Numbered from the stretch's first letter, positions 29,660 through 39,117 are shown. The stretch is DNA of 64,000 nt from Metapseudomonas boanensis (GCF_018704125.1 NZ_JAGTIS010000007.1:1-64000); one strand, 5' to 3'. A program made the numbers and translations. The notes: a model not told the origin generated them from the sequence alone.

Positions 29660-31423
29660 TTACCGATGGTGGTTATCCTGGCTCTGCTCCAGGGTCTCCA
29701 TCAGAGCGACCTGCATACGCGAGTGCACGCGGATCAGCCAGCGCCAGAGCAAGGCACTGACACCCGCAGCCAGCAGCGCAATCATCACCAGCAGCTCCAG
29801 CGTCGGCAGGATGCTCGCCGACAATGCCATCAGCAGCAGCAAGATGCCCAGCAGGGACAACAGCGGAATCACCTCGGCGATCACCTTGCGCACCCGCTCG
29901 GTATGGCGACCGGCCTTGTCCGGCGTCACGCCCATTTCCGCCAGGAGCATCGAGAGCGCCTTCAGCTTGCGATAGGCCGCAATGAGGAAGGGCAGCGACA
30001 ACAGCAGCGCACAGCCCCAGATCAAAGCCTTCTGCTGGTTCGGTGAAGCCACCCAATCGCTCAGCCGACTGGCAAGGGGATCGGCGAAGTAAGCGCCACC
30101 CAGGAAAATCGCCACCACCAGAGCCAGGTTCACCCCGACCTGCAGCAGGATCTTGCGGATCATCCCGGCCAGGACGGCGCTCTGCCCCTGCGGCTGGATA
30201 CTGCGCAACCACTCGCCATACATGCCGAATACGCGAGCGAGGCGCTGCGGCATCACATTCGCGAGCCGCACCGATAGAGGGTCCGCCGCCCGAATCAGGT
30301 AAGGTGTCAGCAGCGTGGTGATCGCCGAGACCGCAACCGCCACCGGGTAAAGGAAGTCACTGGTGACCTGCAGGCTGATGCCCAGCGCGGCGATGATGAA
30401 GGAGAACTCGCCGATCTGTGACAACCCCATGCCGACCCGCAGCGACGTACGTCCATCATTACCGGCGATGAAGGCGCCCAGCCCGCACGAGAGCATCTTG
30501 CCCAGGACCACTGCGAGGGTGATCACGGCGATCGGCCAGGCGTAATCCAACAGGACCTTGGGGTCGATGAGCAGGCCGATGGCCACGAAGAAGATCGCGC
30601 TGAACATGTCGCGCACCGGCTCCACCAGCCGCTCTATCTGCGCCAATTGGCGCGACTCCGCCATGATCGCGCCGATCAGGAACGCGCCCAGAACCATGCT
30701 GTACTCCAGCTTCACCACCAGCAGGCAAAATCCAAAGCAAAGGCCGAGCACCGTCACCAGCAGCACCTCGTTGCTCTCGAACTTCGCCACATAGGCCAGC
30801 AGGCGCGGCACCAGCAGGATGCCAACGACCAGCGCGACGATCATGAACAGGCTCAGCTTGCCCACTGTGGCAAAGACCTGCCCCGGCTCCACGGAGCCAC
30901 TGACGGCGATGCCGGAAAGCAGGGCGATGATGCCGATGCCGAGGATGTCTTCAACGATGAGGACGCCAAAGATCAGTTGCGCGAAGCGTTCGTTCTTCAT
31001 CTTCAGGTCGCTGAGGGCCTTGACGATGATGGTGGTGGAGGAAATCGCCAAGATCGCACCGAGGAACAGACAATCCATGGCGCCCCAACCGAAATGGCTG
31101 CCGATCTGGTAACCAATCCAGATCATCAGGACGATCTCCAGGAATGCGGCGATGAACGCCGTGGCGCCGACCTGGAACAGCTTGCCCAGGCTGAACTCGA
31201 GGCCTAAGCAGAACATCAGGAAGATCACCCCGAGTTCAGCGAGGATCTTGATCGTATCCTCGTCATGAATCAGCTCGAAGGGCGGGGTGTGCGGGCCGAT
31301 GATGAACCCAGCGACGATGTAGCCCAGCACAACCGGTTGTTTGAAGCGGTGAAAGAGGATGGTCACCATGCCCGCGACCAGCATGATCACGGCAAGATCC
31401 TGAATGAAACTGATGGCATGCAT
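29660..31423 (-). CDS. Kef-type cation/proton antiporter (CPA2 family)
   Basis: A 587-residue inner-membrane antiporter for K+ or Na+ against H+. About 12-14 hydrophobic helices, with family segments GYIVAGFIIGPHTPP, LGVIFLMFCLGLEFSLGKL and IGEFSFIIAALGISL. E. coli YbaL and KefC have a C-terminal TrkA-N nucleotide-binding domain; here the C-terminal ~200 residues are further membrane helices instead, so the usual ligand gate is missing. Similar to PAO1 PA5518. The ion is not predictable. Confidence 0.87.
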   Translation of the reverse strand: MHAISFIQDLAVIMLVAGMVTILFHRFKQPVVLGYIVAGFIIGPHTPPFELIHDEDTIKILAELGVIFLMFCLGLEFSLGKLFQVGATAFIAAFLEIVLMIWIGYQIGSHFGWGAMDCLFLGAILAISSTTIIVKALSDLKMKNERFAQLIFGVLIVEDILGIGIIALLSGIAVSGSVEPGQVFATVGKLSLFMIVALVVGILLVPRLLAYVAKFESNEVLLVTVLGLCFGFCLLVVKLEYSMVLGAFLIGAIMAESRQLAQIERLVEPVRDMFSAIFFVAIGLLIDPKVLLDYAWPIAVITLAVVLGKMLSCGLGAFIAGNDGRTSLRVGMGLSQIGEFSFIIAALGISLQVTSDFLYPVAVAVSAITTLLTPYLIRAADPLSVRLANVMPQRLARVFGMYGEWLRSIQPQGQSAVLAGMIRKILLQVGVNLALVVAIFLGGAYFADPLASRLSDWVASPNQQKALIWGCALLLSLPFLIAAYRKLKALSMLLAEMGVTPDKAGRHTERVRKVIAEVIPLLSLLGILLLLMALSASILPTLELLVMIALLAAGVSALLWRWLIRVHSRMQVALMETLEQSQDNHHR

Positions 31424-31587
31424 GGCAACGACCTCCTTGAATCAATACGCAGCACAGCAGGCCCAGGCGAAGTACTCGCTTGGTTCCAGTGGGACCCTTG
31501 TCAGAAATATGGATGTTCTGCTGAAGAATTTTCGGAGAGTACCATCGGCGGATACTGCGCCAGGGCGGCGCAATATGCCGATACAGT

Positions 31588-32259
31588 TCAACCGTTTCTG
31601 CGCGCCTGGATATTGTCCAGTTCGAGAAGGTTGAGCAGGAACTGGCCGAAGTAGCTCAGGTCCTGCTCGATGGCTGCCCGGGCGGCCTTGCCGTCACCGG
31701 CCTGGAGCGCCTTGAAGGCATCCTCGTGGAAGTCGTTCAGGCGCAGCGACAGGTCCGCTTCGGTGAACAGACGATTGAAGAAGGGCCCGACCTGCAACCA
31801 CAGCGTCTCAATGGTGCGCAGCAGGATGGGATTGGCGCAGGCGCGGTAAAGAGTCATGTGGAATAGGCTGTTGTCATTCAAGTAGCCCTGTACATCGCGG
31901 CCTTCGATGGCAATGTCCATGCGCCTCATGCAGCCCTGCAGCGTTTCCAGCTCGGCCGCGGACAAGCGCGCTGCGGCAGCTTCCACGGCCAGGCCTTCCA
32001 CGGCCATGCGCACCTGGAATATCTGCGTGAAGCGCTCGCGGGTCATGGGCGGGACGCGCACCGAGCGCTGCGGCTCGCCCTCCAGGGCGCCTTCTGCCAC
32101 AAGGCGCTGCAAGGCGGCGCGCACCGGCATCGGGCTGGTCCCCCAGGCGGCCGCGAGATCACGGATCTTCAAGCGTTCGCCGGGTTTGAACTGGCCTGCC
32201 AGCAGGCCTTCGCGTAGTCGTTGGTAAAGCTGTTCCTGCAGGTTCTCGGCCATGGGCAT
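31588..32259 (-). CDS. GntR-family (FCD) transcriptional regulator
   Basis: A 223-residue regulator. Winged helix at residues ~5-70 (YQRLREGLLAGQFKPGERLK, AAAWGTSPMPVRAALQRLVAEGAL) and an all-helical FCD effector domain with the metal-binding-type Asp and His pattern (NDNSLFHMTLYRACAN). Start ATG 32259 or 32253; no strong ribosome site separates them. It lies next to an SDR, aminotransferase and glutamine-synthetase-like cluster, and two identical palindromes in that cluster's promoter are its likely operators. Same order as PAO1 PA5525-PA5522. Confidence 0.87.
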   Translation of the reverse strand: MPMAENLQEQLYQRLREGLLAGQFKPGERLKIRDLAAAWGTSPMPVRAALQRLVAEGALEGEPQRSVRVPPMTRERFTQIFQVRMAVEGLAVEAAAARLSAAELETLQGCMRRMDIAIEGRDVQGYLNDNSLFHMTLYRACANPILLRTIETLWLQVGPFFNRLFTEADLSLRLNDFHEDAFKALQAGDGKAARAAIEQDLSYFGQFLLNLLELDNIQARRNG

Positions 32260-32321
32260 ATCACCGTGCAAGGGCCGGTGGTGCCGGCAGTTGGTTCAGG
32301 GTCAGGCTGCAGTTGCGCATA

Positions 32322-33101
32322 TCAGGGGGCCTTGTTTTCGATCAGACAATTGCCACCGTCCACTACCAGCATTTCACCGGTGATGTAGCTGGCTTCGGGG
32401 GAGGCGAGGAACGCCACGGCGGCGGCCACTTCTTCAGGGCGGCCGGCGCGGCCGAGCGGAGTGTATCGCGCGGCCTCGATTTCTTCTTCCGTACTGGAAG
32501 CTGTGCCGATCCAGCCCGGCGCCACGCTGTTCACAGTGATGCCCTGGCGCGCCACCTCCAGCGCCAGGCCCATACTCATGCCCAGCATGCCAGCCTTGGC
32601 CGCGCTGTACGCAGCCTCGCCGATATTGCTGCCACGGGTGCCGGTGGTGGAGCTGATGTTGACGATGCGGCCGTAACCACGCGCACGCATGCCCGGCAGC
32701 ACGGCGCGGGTCAGCAGGAAAGCGGTGGAGAGGTTGCGCGCCAGCGACAGGTTCCAGGTCGCGAAATCCATGTCGGCGAGTTCGGCGAAGGGTTCCGGGC
32801 TGCCCTGCATGGCCATGCCGGCATTGTTCACCAGGATATCCACGCGGCCCCAGACGGATTCGGCCCAGGTAACCAGCTCACCTACCTGCTGCTCGTCGGT
32901 CAGGTCCGCCGGACGCCCTTCGACCTCGAAGCCTTCAGCACGCAGTTCAGCCACGCGCTCGGCGATCCGTGCGCTGCTTGCGGTGATCAGGAGCCGCGCA
33001 CCAGCCTGACCCAGGCGCCGGGCAATGGCCATGCCGATCCCCGACGCACTGCCCGCTCCGCTCACCAGGGCCACCTGGCCCTGCCATACTGCTTGTGTCA
33101 T
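32322..33101 (-). CDS. Short-chain dehydrogenase/reductase
   Basis: A 259-residue SDR. NAD(P)-binding glycine motif SGAGSASGIGMAIA at residues ~14-27, NNAGMAM, and the catalytic Tyr-x-x-x-Lys as YSAAKAG, with an upstream Ser in NISSTTG. It is divergent from the aminotransferase gene and shares the palindromic promoter region. Likely acts on a carbonyl or alcohol intermediate of the amine pathway; the substrate is unknown. Confidence 0.9.
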   Translation of the reverse strand: MTQAVWQGQVALVSGAGSASGIGMAIARRLGQAGARLLITASSARIAERVAELRAEGFEVEGRPADLTDEQQVGELVTWAESVWGRVDILVNNAGMAMQGSPEPFAELADMDFATWNLSLARNLSTAFLLTRAVLPGMRARGYGRIVNISSTTGTRGSNIGEAAYSAAKAGMLGMSMGLALEVARQGITVNSVAPGWIGTASSTEEEIEAARYTPLGRAGRPEEVAAAVAFLASPEASYITGEMLVVDGGNCLIENKAP

Positions 33102-33111
33102 CTCGACCTCT

Positions 33112-33123
33112 TTGTGATCACAA
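33112..33123. promoter_or_regulatory. Palindromic operator, copy 1 (probable GntR site)
   Basis: TTGTGATCACAA, a perfect 12-bp palindrome extended to TTTGTGATCACAAA, lies ten bases before the SDR start. Confidence 0.75.
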
Positions 33124-33174
33124 ATATGAGCTCAGGCTAACTGATCTGAGTGATTACGCCAATTCTTGACATGA

Positions 33175-33186
33175 TTGTGATCACAA
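33175..33186. promoter_or_regulatory. Palindromic operator, copy 2 (probable GntR site)
   Basis: The same TTGTGATCACAA 12-mer, 63 bases from copy 1 and just after a TTGACA hexamer (33167-33172), so binding would block the aminotransferase promoter. Confidence 0.75.
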
Positions 33187-33223
33187 ATGCAGGATGTGCA
33201 AAAATTCGAACGAGGTGTTCAAC

Positions 33224-34615
33224 ATGACTGCCAGTGGAATCAGCCAATCCAGCGTAGAAACGTTCGCCGCCCGCGAGCGCGCCCGTTTCCTCGAGCGCAA
33301 CCCGAAATCCGTCGCCCTCGCCGAACGTGCGCGAAAATCCCTCTACGCCGGCGTACCGATGCACTGGATGGCCGACTGGTCCACCCCTTGCCCGCTGTTC
33401 GTAGAGCGCGCCAAAGGCGCCCGCTTCTATGACGTTGACGGCCACGAGTACATCGACTTCTGCCTGGGCGACACCGGTACCATGTTCGGCCACTCGCCGG
33501 ACCCCGTAGCCCGCGCCATTGCCGAGCAGGCCAACAACGGCCTGACCACCATGCTGCCGGGCGAGGACGCCGTGGTCTGCGGTGAGTTGCTTGCCGAGCG
33601 CTTCGGCCTGCCGTATTGGCAGGTGACCGCCACCGCCACCGACTCCAACCGCTACGTGCTGCGCTGGGCCCGCGCCATCACCGGGCGCAAGACCCTGCTG
33701 GTGTTCGACGGCTGCTACCACGGCACCGTGGACGACGTGATGGTGCGCTACCGCGACGGCCAGACCGTGCAGCGCTCGGGCCTGGTCGGCCAGGCCTATG
33801 ACCTGACCCAGTACAGCCGCTCGATCCCCTTCAACGACGTCGAGGCGCTGGAAGCCGCGTTGGCCCAAGGTGACGTCTGTGCCCTGCTCTGCGAGCCGGC
33901 CATGACCAACATCGGCATGGTGCTGCCCGATCAGGGCTTCATGCAGAAGTGCCGCGAACTCACCCGCAAGTACGGCAGTCTGCTGATCATCGATGAGACC
34001 CACACCATCTCCACCAACATCGGCGGCTGTACCAAACTGTGGAACCTCGACCCGGACTTCTTCGTGGTGGGCAAGCCCATTGCCGGCGGTGTGCCCTGCG
34101 GCATCTTCGGCTGCAGCGCGGAGATGGCTGAGCAGATGCTCGCCTCGCGCAGGAAGGCCCAGGAAGACAGCCATGGCCACGGCCACAGCGGCATGGGCAC
34201 CACCCTTTCGGCCAATGCCCTGGCCATGCACTGCATGCGCGCCAACCTCGAGCAGGTGATGACCCAGGCGGCCTACGACCACATGCTGCCAATGGCCAAG
34301 CGCCTGGCCGAGGGCTTCCGTCGACTGATTGCCAAGCACGACCTGAAATGGTCCGTGACCGAACTGGGCGCGCGCAGCGAATTCCAGTTCTGCCCCATAT
34401 CACCGCGCACCGGTGCCGAGGCCGAGGCCGCCTTCCATGACGAACTGCAGATGGCCCTGCACCTCTACCTGATCAACCGCGGCATCCTGATCACACCGTT
34501 CCACAACATGACCCTGTGCTGCCCGGACACCCTTGAGTCCGACGTGGACAAGCTGATCACCACCCTCGACGAAGCGCTGAGCGAGTTGCTGGCCATCCCC
34601 GGCGCCCGACTTTGA
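33224..34615 (+). CDS. Class III aminotransferase (PLP-dependent)
   Basis: A 463-residue fold-type I enzyme. It has the entrance GDTGTMFGHSPDPVARAI, LLIIDETHTISTNIGG with the PLP-contacting Asp, and VVGKPIAGGVPCGIFG with the Schiff-base lysine. The closest described relatives are glutamate-1-semialdehyde aminomutases and omega-amino-acid transaminases. ATG 33224 has GAGG upstream; an ATG ten codons earlier lacks one. The neighbouring GS-like ligase suggests an amine or omega-amino acid substrate. Same position as PAO1 PA5523. Confidence 0.88.
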   Translation: MTASGISQSSVETFAARERARFLERNPKSVALAERARKSLYAGVPMHWMADWSTPCPLFVERAKGARFYDVDGHEYIDFCLGDTGTMFGHSPDPVARAIAEQANNGLTTMLPGEDAVVCGELLAERFGLPYWQVTATATDSNRYVLRWARAITGRKTLLVFDGCYHGTVDDVMVRYRDGQTVQRSGLVGQAYDLTQYSRSIPFNDVEALEAALAQGDVCALLCEPAMTNIGMVLPDQGFMQKCRELTRKYGSLLIIDETHTISTNIGGCTKLWNLDPDFFVVGKPIAGGVPCGIFGCSAEMAEQMLASRRKAQEDSHGHGHSGMGTTLSANALAMHCMRANLEQVMTQAAYDHMLPMAKRLAEGFRRLIAKHDLKWSVTELGARSEFQFCPISPRTGAEAEAAFHDELQMALHLYLINRGILITPFHNMTLCCPDTLESDVDKLITTLDEALSELLAIPGARL

Positions 34616-34620
34616 ACCTG

Positions 34621-34708
34621 CCTTCTCCCTCTGGGAGAAGGTGCCCGAAGAGCGGATGAGGGGAGCCCGGCTTCCCTCACCCCGCCCCTCTCCCAGGGGG
34701 AGAGGGAA
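34621..34708. repeat. Paired CCCTCTCCC / GGGAGAGGG hairpin repeat
   Basis: Two GC-rich palindromes, CCTTCTCCC/GGGAGAAGG and CCCTCTCCC/GGGAGAGGG, with GATGAGGGGAGCC between. A similar element lies at 11381-11418. It sits between the aminotransferase and GS-like genes within a presumptive operon and could act as an mRNA processing or differential-expression element. Confidence 0.7.
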
Positions 34709-34724
34709 AACCAAGGACATCACC

Positions 34725-36092
34725 ATGCAATTCGCCAATATCCAGGAAGCCCGCGACTTCCTCGACCAACACCCCGAAGTGCGCAGCTTCGAGCTGATCC
34801 TGATCGACGCCAACGGCGTACCGCGCGGCAAACTGCTGCACCGCGACGAACTGCTGGCCATTTACGAGAACGGCCGCCCATTGCCCAGCTCCATCCTCGC
34901 CCTGACCATTCGTGGCGAAGACGTGGAAGACACCGGCCTGGTCTGGGAAGTGGCCGACGCCGACTGCTGGACTTATCCCCTGCCCGGCAGCCTGACCCTG
35001 CAATCCTGGCGGGCAACACCGACCGGGCAACTGCAGGTCAGCATGCATCCGACCCAGGGTCTGCCGGCCTCCCCGGCCGATCCGCGCCACGTTCTGGTGC
35101 GAGCCATCGACCGCCTCAAGGCCGACGGCTACCACCCGGTGATGGCCGTGGAGCTGGAGTTCTACCTGCTGGACAAGAACCGTGACGCCAACGGTCAGCC
35201 ACAACCCGCCGTGCAGATGAACGGCGTGCGCCCGGCCGCACCACAGGTCTACGGCGTGTATGAGCTGGAACAACTGCAGCCCTTCCTCGACGACCTCTAT
35301 GCCGCGTGCGAAGTGCAGGGACTGCCCGTGCGCACCGCAATTTCCGAGTACGCCCCCGGCCAGCTCGAACTGACCCTGGAGCACCGCTTCGACGCCTTGC
35401 AAGCAGTCGACGAGGGCGTGCGCTACAAGCGCCTGGTCAAGGGCGTAGCCAACAAGCATGGGCTGCAGGCCTGCTTCATGGCCAAACCCTTCGGCGACCT
35501 CGCGGGCAGCGGTCTACACATGCACGTCAGCCTGGCTGATGCTGAGGGTAACAACCTCTACGCCAGCGAAGATCCGTACGGAACACCACTGCTGCGCCAC
35601 TCGATCGGCGGCATGATGGCCAGCCTGCTCGACTCGCTGGCGATCTTCTGCCCCAATGCCAACTCCTTCCGCCGCTTCCAGGCCAACAGCTATGCTCCGC
35701 TGGCCAAGAGCTGGGGCGTAAACAACCGCACCGTGTCGTTCCGCGTTCCGGGCGGACCTGCCAAGAGCCGGCACATCGAACACCGCATCTGCGGCGCCGA
35801 CGCCAACCCCTATCTGGCCGCTGCGGCGATCCTCGCCGGCATCCACCGCGGTATCCGCGAGCAACTGGACCCAGGGGAAGCCATCACAGGCAATGGTTAT
35901 GCACAGGCCAAGGAATTCCTCCCCACCGACTGGCTCACCGCGCTGCGTGCGCTGGCGTCATCCGAATGGGCAAAAGAAGCCCTGGGCGAGGATTTCCTCA
36001 AAGTGTTCCTGGCCATCAAGCAAGAGGAATACCGCCAGTTCATGGGCGAGGTCGGTGAGCAGGACTGGCGCTGGTACCTGACCCATGCCTAA
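34725..36092 (+). CDS. Glutamine-synthetase-family ligase (gamma-glutamyl-amine synthetase-like)
   Basis: A 455-residue GS-fold enzyme. It has the N-terminal beta-grasp VRSFELILIDANGVPRGKLL, the metal/ATP region AVELEFYLLD, LTLEHRFDALQAVDEGVRYK, and KPFGDLAGSGLHMHVSL. GS-I adenylylation Tyr is not evident. Members next to aminotransferases and dehydrogenases usually ligate glutamate to polyamines or amines (PuuA/PauA type). ATG 34725 has AAGGA upstream; earlier starts would translate the palindromic repeat. The substrate is not determined. Confidence 0.88.
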   Translation: MQFANIQEARDFLDQHPEVRSFELILIDANGVPRGKLLHRDELLAIYENGRPLPSSILALTIRGEDVEDTGLVWEVADADCWTYPLPGSLTLQSWRATPTGQLQVSMHPTQGLPASPADPRHVLVRAIDRLKADGYHPVMAVELEFYLLDKNRDANGQPQPAVQMNGVRPAAPQVYGVYELEQLQPFLDDLYAACEVQGLPVRTAISEYAPGQLELTLEHRFDALQAVDEGVRYKRLVKGVANKHGLQACFMAKPFGDLAGSGLHMHVSLADAEGNNLYASEDPYGTPLLRHSIGGMMASLLDSLAIFCPNANSFRRFQANSYAPLAKSWGVNNRTVSFRVPGGPAKSRHIEHRICGADANPYLAAAAILAGIHRGIREQLDPGEAITGNGYAQAKEFLPTDWLTALRALASSEWAKEALGEDFLKVFLAIKQEEYRQFMGEVGEQDWRWYLTHA

Positions 36093-36142
36093 GCAGGAGG
36101 AAATCGGCTAGGCTGACTTCAAACCTCATCCAGGCCTGCTCG

Positions 36143-36943
36143 ATGAAGGCGCGTACCCTCGCATTGCTGTTGTTGATCCTCGGCACCTGTGAGGCCGAGC
36201 CACTGCGCGTGGGTCTGGAAAGCCAGGATTACTTGCCCTATTACCGCGCCCTGCCCGGGCGCCCCGCCGAGGGCTACGCCATCGCCCTGCTGCAGCGCTT
36301 CGCCAGCAGCCAGGGCATGACACTGGAACTCGAAGCGCTGCCGATCAATCGCCTGCACCGCAACCTGCAAACCACCGACCGGCTGATGCTGGTGTTCCCC
36401 GACAACCCCGACTGGTCGCGCCAGCTCAAGGGTAGCCAGCACATGCAGTACAGCCGCCCGGCCATTCGCATCATCGACGGCAGCCTGGTGCTGCGCGAGC
36501 ACCTCGGCCGTGGCATCGACAGCGTTCGCCGTCTGGGTACCGTGCGCGGCTTCACCCCGGAGGCCTGGCGTGAACGCCTGCAGAATGGTCAGGTGCAGTT
36601 GGTGGAAGCCAGTGATATTGGCAGCCTGGTGCGGATGATCCTGCGCCTGCGCATCGACGCGCTGTATGCCAACCCCGAAGTGCTGCGCCATTACCTCAAG
36701 CAGCAGACCGACCTGGGCGGTGACCGCCTGGTGCTCGACCCGGACCTGCCCCTGGCGCGCACCGCCTTCCATGCCAGCAGCCTGAAACACCCGGAGCTCC
36801 TGGAAGCTTTCGACCGCTTCCTCGCCGAGCATGCCGATGAACTGGCGCAGCTACGCCGTACCCATGGCTTGGCCTGCAGTCCCAGCGACCTCACTGAGGA
36901 CAGCCCGGCGTGCACCGCCCCCGCGGCGGCAGGAACACCCTGA
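36143..36943 (+). CDS. Periplasmic solute-binding-like protein
   Basis: A 266-residue exported protein. Signal peptide at residues 1-18 (MKARTLALLLLILGTCEA). The mature part resembles the extracytoplasmic amino-acid-binding (SBP_bac_3) fold: LRVGLESQDYLPYYRALPG, GYAIALLQRFA. No permease or ATPase genes are adjacent, so it may be a stand-alone sensor-like protein or an orphan binding protein. The start follows closely on the GS-like gene (50 bases). Confidence 0.75.
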   Translation: MKARTLALLLLILGTCEAEPLRVGLESQDYLPYYRALPGRPAEGYAIALLQRFASSQGMTLELEALPINRLHRNLQTTDRLMLVFPDNPDWSRQLKGSQHMQYSRPAIRIIDGSLVLREHLGRGIDSVRRLGTVRGFTPEAWRERLQNGQVQLVEASDIGSLVRMILRLRIDALYANPEVLRHYLKQQTDLGGDRLVLDPDLPLARTAFHASSLKHPELLEAFDRFLAEHADELAQLRRTHGLACSPSDLTEDSPACTAPAAAGTP

Positions 36944-37073
36944 CGCAAAGGGTTATCCACAGCGACTGCCTCGCCGGGCGATTTGGTCAGGGAATTGCGC
37001 GGAATCGGCATCTGTGGCGCCAAGCGCACAGGCCGCGTCTACTTGTTCCCGCCACCAGACTGATGAGGCCATC

Positions 37074-37556
37074 ATGGAACCCGGAACCGCCCAGCTGTCG
37101 ATGACCGTGCTAATGACCCCGGACATGGCCAACTTTTCAGGCAATGTCCACGGCGGCACGCTGCTCAAGTACCTTGATGAAGTGGCCTACGCCTGCGCAA
37201 GCCGCTACGCCGGCCGCTACGTGGTGACACTTTCGGTTGACCAGGTGATCTTTCGCGAGCCGATCCACGTCGGCGAACTGGTCACCTTTCTCGCATCGGT
37301 GAACTACACCGGCAATACCTCGATGGAGATCGGCATCAAGGTGGTCACCGAAAACATCCGCGAACGCTCGGTGCGCCATACCAACAGCTGCTTCTTCACC
37401 ATGGTGGCCCTCGACGACGAGCGTCGCCCAGCCCAGGTGCCGCCCCTGCAGCCACTTACCGCCGACGAGAAACGCCGCTACGCCCAGGCCCAGCAGCGCC
37501 GCCAGATCCGTCAGGAGCTGGAAAAGCGCTACCAGGAAATGCGTGAGGGCAGCTGA
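37074..37556 (+). CDS. Acyl-CoA thioesterase (hotdog fold, YciA-like)
   Basis: A 160-residue hotdog-fold hydrolase of acyl-CoA. Hallmarks are NVHGGTLLKYLDEVAYACASR (the catalytic Asp helix) and FREPIHVGELVTFLASVNYTGNTSMEIGI. The C-terminal 35 residues are a charged helix (KRRYAQAQQRRQIRQELEKRY). ATG 37074 follows TGAGG. The next 2 kb is non-coding repeat DNA. Confidence 0.88.
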   Translation: MEPGTAQLSMTVLMTPDMANFSGNVHGGTLLKYLDEVAYACASRYAGRYVVTLSVDQVIFREPIHVGELVTFLASVNYTGNTSMEIGIKVVTENIRERSVRHTNSCFFTMVALDDERRPAQVPPLQPLTADEKRRYAQAQQRRQIRQELEKRYQEMREGS

Positions 37557-37576
37557 GCCCTCACTTCCCGCCTTGT

Positions 37577-37741
37577 ACCCAAAACCCGTGGATGGTGCTG
37601 TGGGTAACTTGTAGAGCAAGCGCTGTAGCCCAGAGGCTGCGCGCTCTCTGGGAACTCGACTATTTTTTGTACGTTTTCAATAAGTTGGGTGATGCACTAC
37701 GCACAGATACTGTGCGCCAGCCTGTGGACAACCTGTGAGGC
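37577..37741 (+). repeat. Array module 1
   Basis: A site TGTGGGTAA at 37599, B site TGTGGACAA at 37723. The B block has a perfect hairpin CGCACAG/CTGTGCG with a three-base loop. No C site is recognisable 98 bases further on. This is the most diverged unit. Confidence 0.75.
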
Positions 37742-37885
37742 CAGGTCTCCAGCCCGCGTCATTCCTGACGTCCAAATGCATGCTTATCTTTTGATCAGTG
37801 GTGTTCCGCGGATTGGGCCCAAGCGCAGGAAAAACCAACAAGCCAAGCCTCCAGCCCAGCAACAGCGCCGTAGCGACGCCTCCTC

Positions 37886-38057
37886 CCCCAAATTCCGTGG
37901 ATAGCATTGTGGATAAGTTGTCCATGGATGCCCAGGAGCCACTCCAGCCGGTGCTTTCCACTGAATGGGCATTTTTCGAACAAAATCATAGGGATAACTC
38001 CTGCCTTGCGCACAGAATCTGTGCAGGCAGCTGTGGATATACTGTGAGGGCATTGCT
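37886..38057 (+). repeat. Array module 2
   Basis: A site TGTGGATAA at 37908 (perfect DnaA box on the minus strand), B site TGTGGATAT at 38032, C site TGTGCATAT at 38130. The B block hairpin is GCACAG/CTGTGC. Distance from module 1 is 309 bases. Confidence 0.8.
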
Positions 38058-38288
38058 GTAAGCCTTGTTGTCTATGGCGCTCAGCGATCCGAGTGTTTTT
38101 TGATCAGCTGCGCCGCCCTCGCCCCTGAGTGTGCATATCCACGCAGTCGGGGCAAGGCTCAACGAATCCGAATGATCCGTGAATCTGCTTGGCACCGGCT
38201 ATCGGGTCTCGCAAAGCTGAGCCCAAGCTATGAATCATGCGGCCAGCGGTGAACGGTTCACAGGAGAGGGAAAAATTCTCCATCTTTT

Positions 38289-38460
38289 GCCCAAATCCCG
38301 TGGATGCAACTGTGGATAAGCTGTAGTTCAATCCTTGGCATCGAGGCCAGCCGTGACCTGCAGGACTTTGTGCATTTTTCGTTCTAGCTCAAGTAGTTAA
38401 CCCAAACATTGCGCACAAAAACTGTTGGGGTATCTGTGGATAATCTGTGAGGGAATGCCT
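38289..38460 (+). repeat. Array module 3
   Basis: A site TGTGGATAA at 38311, B site TGTGGATAA at 38435, C site TGTGCATAA at 38533. All match TTATNCACA on the minus strand. Near identical to module 4 in its A and B blocks. Confidence 0.85.
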
Positions 38461-38702
38461 AGATCCCTTGTCGTACTTGGCCTTAAGCCGACTGATGATT
38501 ATTTGAGCAAACCAACCATGCGCTGCCAAGACTGTGCATAAGCCGCCAGGATGCGCTGTTCGGCAGCGAAGCCTGACATTTCCTGTGGCCCATGAAATCC
38601 AGGCTTTGCCCTTTGTTGGCCTTCGCAAAGGTCAACCAAACCTGGAGTTCCCGCGGCAAGCGGCGAACTGTTCACAGAAGACGGAGAAGTTTTTCATGTT
38701 TT

Positions 38703-38876
38703 GCCCAAATCCCGTGGATGCAACTGTGGATAAGCTGTAGTTCGATCGCTGCGACCGAAGCCAGCCTTGGCTTGCACCACTTTGATCATTTTTCGTTCCA
38801 TTTCAACTAGTTAGCCCAAACATTGCGCACAATAACTGTTAGGCCATCTGTGGATAATCTGTGAGGGAATGCCTAG
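38703..38876 (+). repeat. Array module 4
   Basis: A site TGTGGATAA at 38725, B site TGTGGATAA at 38849, C site TGTGAATAA at 38947, with the same spacings as module 3. Unit period from module 3 is 414 bases. Confidence 0.85.
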
Positions 38877-39117
38877 CCCCCTTGTCGTACGGGGCTTTAA
38901 GCCGGCTGATCATTTTTCGAGCAAAGGAGCGATACGCGGCCAAGACTGTGAATAACCCGCCAACTTGGTGCTGTGCTTCAGTGCAGCCTGATATTTCCTG
39001 TGGCCATCAAGTCCAGAATTTACCCGTCGTTGCTCATCGCAAAATGAAACGCAACCTGCAAGCGATGCAGCGAGCGTCGATCTATTCACAGGCAACCGGG
39101 TACTTTCCCCGTTTTCT

